Part shown: in pieces, positions 1-7,715 of the stretch
Position numbering within the stretch: position 1 is the stretch's first letter
How the letters are laid out: the number at the start of each line of letters is the position of its first letter
DNA from: Nanobdellota archaeon
Lineage (GTDB): Archaea > Nanobdellota > Nanobdellia > Woesearchaeales > JAGLGH01
Length of the DNA: 12,019 bases
Direction: 5' to 3'
Assembly: GCA_023144115.1 (NCBI GenBank)
Contig: JAGLGH010000085.1
Span: 1-12,019, forward strand
Position numbers and translations under genes: made by a program
Notes under the pieces: generated by a model
Databases searched by the model: none
The model's input: the letters and a program-made list of their open reading frames with translations, nothing else
What the model was told of the DNA's origin: nothing

Positions 1-969
1 GAAGGAGAAAGGAAACATTATGATTGCTGTCTCAATTGCAGCGAAAAAAATAATTGCTCAGGAATATATGAAAGATATGCAGATGCTTTTGGTATAGATG
101 AATTCACGCCAATGATTCATCCTATTGCGAATTCTTTTAATTATTTTAAAATTGATGAATCTGACAACTTTGAATGGCAAGAACAAACGTCAAAATACCC
201 GAATTGCAGAGACATATGCTTAATCAATGATAATGGCTGCAAAATATTCCATACAGGAACAAAAGATTTTAATGACACAACAATCAAAAAAATAAAGGAT
301 TTGCAGCAAATCTATATTAACATCTCTCCTAAGAAGCAATCACAAGATTTCAGCAAAAGTTACAGGAAGCTTGTTCTCAGTGAGAATCAGGAGAACTGTT
401 ATAATATCCTGCATGAAGATATTTTTGCAAGAGATGATAAAATACTGCTTAACATATTAGCAGATATAAATGGCAATGTACTTGATATAGGATGCAATGA
501 TTTGAAATATACTGATTTGATACGCGAAAAAATAAAAAAAGAAGCAATTAGATATGAAGGTATTGACCCTGATGAACTTGCAATAAAAAAAGCGAAGCAA
601 AAACTGCCAGGTGTTAATTTTGAATGCATAAGTTTTGAAGAATTTAATAGCGATAAGAAATATGATTATGTACTACTTTTGAGGTCATTGAATCATTTCA
701 GAGATGTTCCTGCAGTAATCAGGAAATGCACCTCAATATTAAAGGATGGAGGAAAATTGATTATCTGTGATAATGCTCCATTTGGTGTAGTCCAGCAAGA
801 AATAGAAGAAGAAAAAGGATGTGAAACAGAAAGTCGAGAGCATTACCACAATCTGTTTTCTGATGATCTTGCGCAAATTGTAAAAAGAGAGCCATTCAAA
901 ATTATATTGCAAAAAAAGATTGATGAAAAATCATCAAATCAATGGCTAATGGTATTGGAAAAGATTTAA
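1..969 (+). CDS. Radical SAM C-terminal tail fused to class I methyltransferase (5' partial)
   Basis: The frame is open from base 1, so the gene starts left of the window; 322 codons are visible. The first ~38 residues are the end of a radical SAM module: C10, C13 and C19 form Cx2Cx5C, followed by SGIYERYADAFGIDEF, almost the same wording as the tails of the minus-strand genes. The ATG at 112 falls just after this tail and is an internal methionine. A linker of ~110 residues follows, then a Rossmann-type SAM methyltransferase: motif I VLDIGCND at about 160-167, acidic residue D189 in YEGIDPD, a DYVLLLRSLNHF strand, and LKDGGKLIICDN. It resembles the Methyltransf_11/25 group. The acceptor is unknown. 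The stop is followed after one base by the next ATG, so it is probably co-transcribed with gene 2. The fusion of an rSAM module to a conventional methyltransferase suggests two consecutive steps on one substrate (inference). Confidence 0.9.
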   Translation, partial: EGERKHYDCCLNCSEKNNCSGIYERYADAFGIDEFTPMIHPIANSFNYFKIDESDNFEWQEQTSKYPNCRDICLINDNGCKIFHTGTKDFNDTTIKKIKDLQQIYINISPKKQSQDFSKSYRKLVLSENQENCYNILHEDIFARDDKILLNILADINGNVLDIGCNDLKYTDLIREKIKKEAIRYEGIDPDELAIKKAKQKLPGVNFECISFEEFNSDKKYDYVLLLRSLNHFRDVPAVIRKCTSILKDGGKLIICDNAPFGVVQQEIEEEKGCETESREHYHNLFSDDLAQIVKREPFKIILQKKIDEKSSNQWLMVLEKI

Positions 970-970
970 A

Positions 971-3166
971 ATGGCAAAAATACTGCTCATAAATCCATGT
1001 TTAAGAATTGATAATGATTTTATAGATTATCCTTACTTTGTTAATCAGGGGCTGTATCTTATCAGGGAACTATTGATTAATCTGGGTCATGATGCGATGC
1101 TTTTTGATTCATTTTGCAATCCTCTTGTCAGGAAAACAGAAGAGGGTTATATTCTTGGTTCCAATGATGGCCTTTTTGAAAATATCAAAAAGTTCAAACC
1201 TGATTTTTCAATAATACTCAACAGCCCATTCTTAAAATTATTTAACAAAAAAGAGAATGATGATATTCTCAATTTGATTGCTTGTCTGAAGCAAAACAAC
1301 AGCAAAGTAATATTGGCTGATTGCTTTACAACTGGAATGCATTATTATGATTATGATGCAGAAGAAATAAGGAAGAATTATGGATTTGATGCTGTCTGCA
1401 AACATGAATCTGAGCAAGCTCTTTTAAATGCAATTGATCATTTAAGTAAGTCTTTAAAATCCTGCAGCAAACCAATATTTGCAGATAATCTTGATGATTT
1501 GCCATTGCCAGCATTTTCAGAAAAGGAACTGGATAATTATAACCAATTTTTGTTGGAATGCGAAAAAAATGGATTGACTGATTTGCTTAATTTTGAAAAA
1601 AAGACTTTGCCATTGATTACAAGCAGGGGCTGCATGTATAACTGCATATTCTGTTCAAGCAGAATTTATGATAGAAAATACAGGCAGCATAGTATAGAGT
1701 ATCTGGATAAGCAGCTGGAATATGCTGTGAATCAACATGAAATCCAGAAAGTAGTATTCCTTGATGACCTATTAAATCCAAGTAAAGAAAGATTAATCCA
1801 GATTCTTGACCTGCTTGAGAAATATGGGCTTGCCTGTGAAATACCCAATGGGCTGCGGGCTGACAATCTAGATGAAAATATATTAGCAAGACTTAAGGAG
1901 TTCACAGATTGGATAAAAATATCAGCAGAGAGTGGAATCCAAAAAACAATGGATAAGATTGGCAAAGGATTAGATCTTGATTCTGTGACAAGAACAGCTA
2001 AGATATGCAAAGAATTGAAACTTCCGCTATTAGTACACTTCATGATTGGTTTTCCTTTTGAAACAATAAAAGATATGAACAAGACACTAAAGTTTGCGCT
2101 TGAACTGCATGAAAAATATGAAGCAAAACCTTTGCTGCAATTTGCAGCCCCTATTAAAGGAAGCAAGCTATATGGCATGTACGAAGATGCACCTGAGAAT
2201 TATATGGGATATTTGAATGGAGAACTGCAAAAAAACAAAGAGTCTCTTAAAAAATTAAAGACATCATTTAAATTGAGAATGGATAAAGATAAACTTGAAA
2301 AGATAATCATAAATGTAACTTACGAATGCAACAATAACTGTGTCTTCTGCGCAATAGGGGACAGAAGAAGCCTAAGCGGGGATTACAAATACCAGAGGGA
2401 TTCTATGATTAAAGCAAGAAAAAAAGGAGTATCCTGTATTGATTTTGATGGCGGCGAGCCAACACTTTCGCCAAATCTTATCAGACTTATCCACTATGCA
2501 AAAAAGTTAGGATATTCACAGATAAACTTGACGACAAATGGCAGGATTCTATCAGATATGAGGAATGCCAAAAAAATATGCAATTCAGGCATAACTTCAA
2601 TCCTTTTTTCACTTCATGGTCCAAATGCTGAAATACATGAGAGGATTACAAGAACTAAAGGCAGTTTTATCGAGGCTGTCCAAGGTATCAATAATGTTCT
2701 TAAACTAAAAAACAAGAAGCTTGATGTGGGAATCAATATTACGTTGGCTGATAAGAATATTCAGCATTTAGAAGATTTTGTTGAGTTCATAAGACTGCTA
2801 GGAATAAAAAAATTGAATATCCAGATGCTGACGCCATTTGGAGTAGCGCGAAAAGATCTCTTGCCTGATGAGAATATTCTCAGGAAAAAGATTAATGAAG
2901 TGATGCTAAAACATGACAAAGACTTTAAGATAAATCTTATTAATTTCATATCCTGTTTTTTTGAAGATAACAAAAAGCTTGAAGAGGAATTGATATCTGA
3001 TTTTGGAAAAAACCAAAGAAATATGCTTTTTATAGATAGAGAAGAACAAAACCTGGCAGACTTTTTAAGTAAGAAAAGATTCAAGACAGAAAAATGTAAG
3101 TTTTGTGCGTATGATATAATATGCAAAGGATTTTGGGATTTTGGTAAAAATGAAAAAAAAGAATAA
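971..3166 (+). CDS. B12-binding-type radical SAM fused to a second radical SAM enzyme
   Basis: The 731-residue protein holds two enzymes in series. Residues 1 to ~195 start MAKILLINP and look like the N-terminal fold of cobalamin-binding rSAM proteins, but I see no DxHxxG cobalamin-ligand motif; this is common in class B rSAM enzymes. The first rSAM core has C221, C225, C228 (CMYNCIFC), then FLDDLLNP, an ESG motif and HFMIGFPFET, all typical of the B12-rSAM/Elp3-like group. It breaks off near residue 420 and a second core begins: C453, C457, C460 (CNNNCVFC), GGEP at 494-497, and SLHGPNAEIHERITR. C662 and C709/C712/C718 (Cx2Cx5C) are likely auxiliary-cluster ligands. The tail is short, with no GxxEF. 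The ATG at 971 lies one base after the upstream stop, with a weak GGAAAAG upstream. Class B enzymes often methylate unactivated carbons; here the substrate is unknown. Confidence 0.93.
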   Translation: MAKILLINPCLRIDNDFIDYPYFVNQGLYLIRELLINLGHDAMLFDSFCNPLVRKTEEGYILGSNDGLFENIKKFKPDFSIILNSPFLKLFNKKENDDILNLIACLKQNNSKVILADCFTTGMHYYDYDAEEIRKNYGFDAVCKHESEQALLNAIDHLSKSLKSCSKPIFADNLDDLPLPAFSEKELDNYNQFLLECEKNGLTDLLNFEKKTLPLITSRGCMYNCIFCSSRIYDRKYRQHSIEYLDKQLEYAVNQHEIQKVVFLDDLLNPSKERLIQILDLLEKYGLACEIPNGLRADNLDENILARLKEFTDWIKISAESGIQKTMDKIGKGLDLDSVTRTAKICKELKLPLLVHFMIGFPFETIKDMNKTLKFALELHEKYEAKPLLQFAAPIKGSKLYGMYEDAPENYMGYLNGELQKNKESLKKLKTSFKLRMDKDKLEKIIINVTYECNNNCVFCAIGDRRSLSGDYKYQRDSMIKARKKGVSCIDFDGGEPTLSPNLIRLIHYAKKLGYSQINLTTNGRILSDMRNAKKICNSGITSILFSLHGPNAEIHERITRTKGSFIEAVQGINNVLKLKNKKLDVGINITLADKNIQHLEDFVEFIRLLGIKKLNIQMLTPFGVARKDLLPDENILRKKINEVMLKHDKDFKINLINFISCFFEDNKKLEEELISDFGKNQRNMLFIDREEQNLADFLSKKRFKTEKCKFCAYDIICKGFWDFGKNEKKE

Positions 3167-4031
3167 TTTTCATCAATTTGCGATAAGCGCCAAATGCAAT
3201 AATAATTGCATTTTTTGCAGTGATAAGAATATGCCAATCCCTAAAAAACCATATACACTTGATAACATAAAAAAATCAATAGATTCCCTGATTGAGGTAA
3301 ATAAGATTAAAGGAATTTTTTTGACTTCAAATGAACCCACATTAAACAAAGACTTATTCAGGATATTGCAATACATGCGCAGCAAAAAGCTTGAAATAAA
3401 ACTTAATACGAATGCAAGGATTTTTTCAATCAAGAAAAATGTTGAGAGAATCAAAAAATTAGGCATCACTGAGTTAAGAATCTCAATCCATGGACATAAT
3501 GCAAGAATCCATGATGCAATCACTAGGTCACCTAATAGTTTTGAGCAAACAGCAGCAGGAATCAAAAATCTCAAGTCTGTTGGCGCATATGTGAGTACAA
3601 ATACTGTGATATGCAAGATGAACTATCAATACTTATCCAAGATCTTATTATTCTTGTCTGGTCTCAAGGTTGACAAGATAGACTTTTTTGGTGTAAAACC
3701 TACAGGCAATGGCAAAAAGAATTTTGAACTTGTTATGCCAAGATTTAGTGCTATTGTTCCCTATATTGATGAATTGTACAAGAGTGGCAAACAGGATAAT
3801 ATCACATTTAGTCTTTCAAACATACCTTTTTGCTTCCTCGAACATGAAAAGTTTAAAGTAGGACAAAAGATAACTCCGTTCTATTATCAGCATGATAAAT
3901 TAAGGCTTAACTTAGATACATTCACAAATAAGATTAAGATGGATAAATGCAAATCTTGTGATGATTATGAGGAATGCGGAGGGGTCTACAAAATTTATTT
4001 AGAAAAATATGGCTCAGAGGAATTTAAATGA
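3150..4031 (+). CDS. Single-module radical SAM protein with degenerate GGEP
   Basis: I place the start at ATG 3150 (293 residues). An in-frame TTG at 3141 would add only MVK. The gene overlaps the end of gene 2 by 17 bases in another frame, which suggests translational coupling. The core motif is C16, C20, C23 (CNNNCIFC). The usual GGEP is replaced by SNEP at 60-63, although the flanking PTLNKDL is kept. SIHGHNARIHDAITR follows near 112-126, then the KPTGNG step, NIPFCFL with C228, and the terminal C267, C270, C276 triad followed by GGVYKIYLEKYGSEEF. Together C228 and the triad could hold one auxiliary [4Fe-4S] cluster. The reaction and substrate are unknown. The module most resembles the one in gene 8 (shared IHxH, ITR/LTR and KPxGN features), although the two lie on opposite strands. 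Confidence 0.9.
   Translation: MKKKNNFHQFAISAKCNNNCIFCSDKNMPIPKKPYTLDNIKKSIDSLIEVNKIKGIFLTSNEPTLNKDLFRILQYMRSKKLEIKLNTNARIFSIKKNVERIKKLGITELRISIHGHNARIHDAITRSPNSFEQTAAGIKNLKSVGAYVSTNTVICKMNYQYLSKILLFLSGLKVDKIDFFGVKPTGNGKKNFELVMPRFSAIVPYIDELYKSGKQDNITFSLSNIPFCFLEHEKFKVGQKITPFYYQHDKLRLNLDTFTNKIKMDKCKSCDDYEECGGVYKIYLEKYGSEEFK
4014..4030 (+). promoter_or_regulatory. Shine-Dalgarno site for gene 4 inside the end of gene 3
   Basis: GAGG at 4017-4020 lies seven bases before the ATG at 4028. It is the clearest Shine-Dalgarno match in the window. The same bases encode the conserved terminal EEF residues of gene 3, so the protein motif and the ribosome-binding site coincide. Confidence 0.6.
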
Positions 4032-4891
4032 ATAAAAGGATTGATTTAGTGCTCAGCATGGAATGCAACCAGAGATGCACATTCTGCTTTAATCATGCAA
4101 TCAAAAAAAGATATGACAAAGAAAAATTCTCTCTAAATAATCTTAAGATGACATTAGAAAAGGGAGTTAAAGAAGGCATAACCAGCGTTTCAATCTCTGG
4201 CGGCGAGCCAACAATTTCAAAAGATTTTTTTCAAGTCCTTAATCTGGCTTCAAGACTTGGCTACAAAGACATAAGAGTCATTACCAATGGAATGATGTTT
4301 TATTATGATGCTTTTGCAAAAAAGGCAAGCAAGATGGGGATAAATCAAATCTGTGTTTCCTTGCACGGAAATTCGCCTGAGATTCACGATAAGTTTACTA
4401 AAGTGAAAGGCTCATTTGAAAAGGTGATAAAAGGAATAAAAAACATAAAAAAATATTTTAAAAATATCCAGCTCACTGCCCATGTGGTCCTGACTAAAGA
4501 GACAACATCAATTCTTGAAGAGCATACAAGATTTCTGATAGATTTAGGTTTTGATGCAGTCAATTTCCTTTATCTTATGGCCAATTCTGAACTGAATTCA
4601 AAGCTTGCTCCTAATTCAACCCTGGTAAAAGAAAAATTAGAAAAAGTGATTGAGCAATATAAAGACGACATATATATCCACATAGGTTATCTGGAACCTT
4701 GCTTGCTGCCAGGATATGAAAAGTATTTTGATACAAATGACTTTGACATGGAATTTATCAGCAACTGCAATGAGTTATTTGAAGATTGGAAACAGACCTT
4801 GCTTGATAATAAATCAATGACTGAAGAATGCCATAATTGTAAATTTTCAAATATCTGCATGGGGCATTGGATTAAGAATATTAATTCTTGA
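4028..4891 (+). CDS. Single-module radical SAM protein
   Basis: This 287-residue protein shares an ATGA overlap with the stop of gene 3. It has a clear Shine-Dalgarno site, so the start is well supported. The core motif is C13, C17, C20 (CNQRCTFC), followed by an intact SGGEPT (GGEP 58-61) and SLHGNSPEIHD. The family's mid-protein Cys lies in LEPCLLPGYEKYF (C225). The terminal triad C268, C271, C277 is followed by only ten residues (MGHWIKNINS), so the aromatic/GxxEF tail of its relatives is missing. It is the last gene of the rightward group and ends three bases from the stop of the convergent minus-strand gene. Its reaction is unknown; the motifs support SAM cleavage and one auxiliary Fe-S cluster. 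Confidence 0.93.
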   Translation: MNKRIDLVLSMECNQRCTFCFNHAIKKRYDKEKFSLNNLKMTLEKGVKEGITSVSISGGEPTISKDFFQVLNLASRLGYKDIRVITNGMMFYYDAFAKKASKMGINQICVSLHGNSPEIHDKFTKVKGSFEKVIKGIKNIKKYFKNIQLTAHVVLTKETTSILEEHTRFLIDLGFDAVNFLYLMANSELNSKLAPNSTLVKEKLEKVIEQYKDDIYIHIGYLEPCLLPGYEKYFDTNDFDMEFISNCNELFEDWKQTLLDNKSMTEECHNCKFSNICMGHWIKNINS

Positions 4892-4904
4892 TTATTATTG
4901 TTTT
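4874..4904. terminator. Weak hairpin at the convergent gene junction
   Basis: AAGAAT (4874-4879), loop ATTA, then ATTCTT (4884-4889) form a 6-bp, mostly A/T stem overlapping the last codons of gene 4. A T-rich run through about 4904 follows. It sits where the two gene groups converge, so it may help stop transcription, but the stem is weak and could be chance in A/T-rich DNA. Confidence 0.2.
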
Positions 4905-5746
4905 CCGGAGATTATTTTGAGATAATCAGATCTATATCCCATGCAATATTTCTTTATGCTGCAATTTGCGCATTTTTCAATAAATATCCTTCCAGAAAGA
5001 TTTTTCATCTCATGTGTTTTCATGTAATATTCTATGGCACTGTTGAAATTATCGCCTAAATAACAAAGAGGGATGCCGTTTGTCTGGATTTTTAGCCCAT
5101 ATTTCTTTGCCAACAATATTGCTTCATTAAGTTCTTTAGCAAATTCCTCAATTGAAGGAAACAGACTTATGTTTGCTTCAGCATTTCCTAAGCTCTGGAT
5201 TAACTTGAATTCTATTGATCCTATGCCTTTAAAATTTTGATTTATGAATCTTACAAAATTTAGGATATCATGCTGATTATGCTTATTTATTAAATACACG
5301 AGCCTTACTTTATGCGCTTGATTCAATCCGATTATATTTTTTAACGCCTGAACCTTATTATCAAAAGAACTATTGTGGCTGGAGAGAAAATCATTCAATT
5401 TGTCATTTGGCGCATGGAATGCAAAGAAAACCTGATCCAAGCCAGCATTAAAAAGTGATTCTGTGTATTTTAGATATGATAATCTTAATCCATTTGTCAC
5501 TAAAGTTACTTTTTTTCCCTTTTGCTTGGCATATCTTATCAAATTGACAAGTTCGGGCTGGAGAGTAGGTTCTCCGCCCTGGAAAAATACTTCTTTTTCT
5601 GCTGCATCAACTAATGATTTTACCTTGCTTATATCAATCTCTGTTTCAGGATAACCTGAGCAAAAAATACACTTTTGATTGCAAGCGGCAGCTACATTTA
5701 TGACGTTCTTTTGTCTTTTCTCTGTATCTGATTTGTCCAATTTCAT
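4895..5746 (-). CDS. Single-module radical SAM protein
   Basis: This 283-residue protein is the last gene of the leftward group. Its core motif is C22, C26, C29 (CNQKCIFC), with an intact GGEP at 57-60. The SxH motif has become FAFHAPND, and the following HDxxTR segment is not conserved. A SLGNAEANISLFP stretch matches the family's xxGNA step. GIPLCYL holds C228, but no GYExF follows. The terminal triad is C259, C262, C268 (CANCSIKKYCMG), followed by a short tail without GxxEF. The ATG at 5746 has no Shine-Dalgarno site; a stop codon in the 26-bp upstream gap rules out a longer start. The reaction is unknown; motifs predict a SAM-cleaving cluster plus one auxiliary cluster. Confidence 0.92.
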   Translation of the reverse strand: MKLDKSDTEKRQKNVINVAAACNQKCIFCSGYPETEIDISKVKSLVDAAEKEVFFQGGEPTLQPELVNLIRYAKQKGKKVTLVTNGLRLSYLKYTESLFNAGLDQVFFAFHAPNDKLNDFLSSHNSSFDNKVQALKNIIGLNQAHKVRLVYLINKHNQHDILNFVRFINQNFKGIGSIEFKLIQSLGNAEANISLFPSIEEFAKELNEAILLAKKYGLKIQTNGIPLCYLGDNFNSAIEYYMKTHEMKNLSGRIFIEKCANCSIKKYCMGYRSDYLKIISGKQ

Positions 5747-5772
5747 TTTATTGTATCTATTGCCAACCCATA

Positions 5773-6672
5773 TTACCTGTCAATCTGTTTGAGTTTTGGC
5801 ATACCATGTATTTTTATGTACTCTTTATCTATGCCAGGACATGAATTTAAATGTTTACAGTTTTCACAATTTGGAATTTTGATATGCGTATTTTTAAAGC
5901 TTTCATTGAATTCAAAACTGTGTTCTCCTTCTATTATAGTCAATCTGGTATTTTCCAGGTCAAGCATAAATTCCTCATAACCCTCTAATAAGCAATAAGG
6001 CATATACTGGACAGTACATTCTAAGTCTGGGTCTTCTTTACAAATATCAAGGCATTTTTTTAGTTGCGGGCATATGTCATCAATTTTGGGGATCACAGTT
6101 TTGGCATTTATTTTTGAATTCCCTGCAATTCCTGGAAACTTAAAATTGAATTTCTTTATTCCGTAATATCTCAAGAAATCAAAAATATTTTTAAGATCAT
6201 TGAAGTTGAGTTTAGTGATAACTATATCAATCTCGGTTGTTATTTGCATTTTTTTTATGTTTTCAAGAGCTCTTAATATCAAATCAAAACAACCGCCCAG
6301 GCTTGTCATCTTTTCATATTTTGCTTTTTCGACGCTGCAAATAGTGATGCCTATTGAACTTATGCCTGCTTCTAACAGTTTCTTCAGGTAATCCTCTCTT
6401 GCCAGCATAATCCCGTTAGTCTGTAATTTAATTTCTTCAAAACCAATATATCCTGCAAACTTAATCATATCAATCAAAGATTGCCTGATAGTAGGTTCGC
6501 CCCCATTAAAACATAATGAGCCATATCCTTCTTTTTTCAATTTGATTATAGAAGATCTTATAGATGAAAATGAATAATTCTTATCCCTGCGACTGGAACA
6601 GCCCATACAAAAATCACAATTCATATTACATGAATATCCTGTTATTATGTCAACATATTTTTTTGTTTCCAT
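5773..6672 (-). CDS. Divergent single-module radical SAM protein, Cys-rich
   Basis: The protein has 299 residues. The core motif is C15, C19, C22 (CNMNCDFC), with an additional C25 close by. NGGEPT has GGEP at 57-60 and is followed by LQTNG. At the place where every other complete GGEP-type module in the window has SxH, this one has GITICSVEKAKYEK, so the His motif is lost. Other family marks remain: a GIAGNSKINAKTVIP step, MPYCLLEGYEEF with C227, and C269, C272, C278 followed by PGIDKEYIKIHG. Extra Cys residues at 201, 207, 211 and 219 are unusual for the family. The ATG lies two bases after the stop of gene 7, suggesting co-translation. It is probably a paralogue with a different substrate or reaction (inference). 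Confidence 0.92.
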   Translation of the reverse strand: METKKYVDIITGYSCNMNCDFCMGCSSRRDKNYSFSSIRSSIIKLKKEGYGSLCFNGGEPTIRQSLIDMIKFAGYIGFEEIKLQTNGIMLAREDYLKKLLEAGISSIGITICSVEKAKYEKMTSLGGCFDLILRALENIKKMQITTEIDIVITKLNFNDLKNIFDFLRYYGIKKFNFKFPGIAGNSKINAKTVIPKIDDICPQLKKCLDICKEDPDLECTVQYMPYCLLEGYEEFMLDLENTRLTIIEGEHSFEFNESFKNTHIKIPNCENCKHLNSCPGIDKEYIKIHGMPKLKQIDR

Positions 6673-6674
6673 TT

Positions 6675-7655
6675 TTAAACTATCTTTTTCTTAATATTTT
6701 CAGGTTTATCAAAAGAAGGAGAAAGCTCGTCAATCCCATGAATTTGGGCATATTCTTTTTGAAGACCTGCACAAATGCTATTTAATCTGCATTGGCTGCA
6801 GCATTCGCTTTTAACTCTCCTTATATTTGGTGGAACTGTTCTCACATCATATCCCTTATCTGGCCTGAGAAATGCGCATGTGTATGTTTCATTCTTGACT
6901 ATCTTTCTGGTTTCTGTTGAAAACTCTTCAAATCCGCGCATATAACAAAGCGGAACCCGTTCAATCCTGAATGTTTTATTGTTTTGCTTAAGCAATCTTG
7001 CTGCTTTTGCAAGCCCTAACTCAAAATCCACTAATCTTGCGATTATTTCAGGATGTTCTCCTGCTCTGCTCTTATTAACACCATCTGCATTTCCAGGATC
7101 AAGATTATTAAATACATAGTGCTTCACTTCAGGAAATCTTCTGATCAAAAATGAGATAAATTCATATAAGCACTTTGCATTTTGAGAGTTTATTGTAGTA
7201 TTAATATTTATTGTCATGCCTGCAGCAAGCGCGTTTTCTATGCCTTTTATCGTCTTTCTCCAATGCCCTTTTTTTTGCGCCATTGAATCTGCAATATCCT
7301 CTTTATAATGGTGTATTGAAATATTTATATCTTTAAGTCCTGCCCCTTTAAGCTCTTTTACAAGAGATTTATTGGAGAGTTCGACACCATTGGATATCAT
7401 TCTTACATTCAATCTGTTTTCTTTTATGAACCTTATAAGGCTTGATAGATTCTCTGAAATAGTTGGTTCGCCGCCTGAGAGAAGAATTTCAGTAATTCCT
7501 TCTGAATTGAATTTCAAAACTTCTTTTTTTAGGTCATCAAGTGAAGACTCCTGTTCAAACTGAGGATTTGAGCAGAATATGCATCTATTATTGCATTTCC
7601 TTGTGACCTGCAGGTAAGCTGCTGTTCTCTTCTTCTGGTCCATTTTTCTTCTCAT
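6675..7655 (-). CDS. Single-module radical SAM protein
   Basis: I keep the ATG at 7655 (326 residues) because AGGA lies just upstream; M5 at 7643 is an alternative. The core motif is C21, C25, C28 (CNNRCIFC), with SGGEPT (GGEP 61-64) and SIHHYKEDIADSM in place of the usual SIHxHxxxIHD. A NLDPGNADG step follows, then VPLCYMRGFEEF with C237. The terminal triad C286, C289, C295 continues into AGLQKEYAQIHGIDEL, the family tail, plus a basic extension. Additional C260 and C285 lie in a segment longer than in its neighbours. A 60-bp gap, the largest in the window, separates it from gene 8. The substrate is unknown. Confidence 0.93.
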   Translation of the reverse strand: MRRKMDQKKRTAAYLQVTRKCNNRCIFCSNPQFEQESSLDDLKKEVLKFNSEGITEILLSGGEPTISENLSSLIRFIKENRLNVRMISNGVELSNKSLVKELKGAGLKDINISIHHYKEDIADSMAQKKGHWRKTIKGIENALAAGMTININTTINSQNAKCLYEFISFLIRRFPEVKHYVFNNLDPGNADGVNKSRAGEHPEIIARLVDFELGLAKAARLLKQNNKTFRIERVPLCYMRGFEEFSTETRKIVKNETYTCAFLRPDKGYDVRTVPPNIRRVKSECCSQCRLNSICAGLQKEYAQIHGIDELSPSFDKPENIKKKIV

Positions 7656-7715
7656 CAGTTCCTGATTGCTGCTTAATATATCCTCATATTTTTACTATCA
7701 TTATTCCTGATTTCT
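7656..7715 (-). promoter_or_regulatory. 60-bp gap with A/T-rich boxes; possible internal promoter
   Basis: This is the longest non-coding stretch. On the minus strand it contains TATATTAA (7673-7680) and a second A/T box around 7686-7694, then AGGA next to the gene 7 ATG. One of these could be an archaeal TATA box giving genes 7, 6 and 5 their own promoter. Spacing is not decisive and the whole window is A/T-rich, so this is weak. No open reading frame of useful length is present. Confidence 0.2.

Noticed and set aside
112..969. Methyltransferase gene starting at ATG 112
   Set aside because: The same frame is open to base 1 and encodes the family Cx2Cx5C tail upstream, so this Met is internal.
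1732..2178. Minus-strand ORF of 148 codons inside gene 2
   Set aside because: Ser-rich antisense shadow opposite a well-supported rSAM core; no recognisable motif.
3141..3149. TTG start for gene 3
   Set aside because: It adds only three residues, and an ATG follows in frame at 3150; there is no better ribosome-binding site for the TTG.
2761..3237. Minus-strand ORF of 158 codons across the gene 2/3 junction
   Set aside because: Antisense to the conserved CNNNC region and Cx2Cx5C; low-complexity Ser/Phe/Leu composition typical of A/T-rich shadows.
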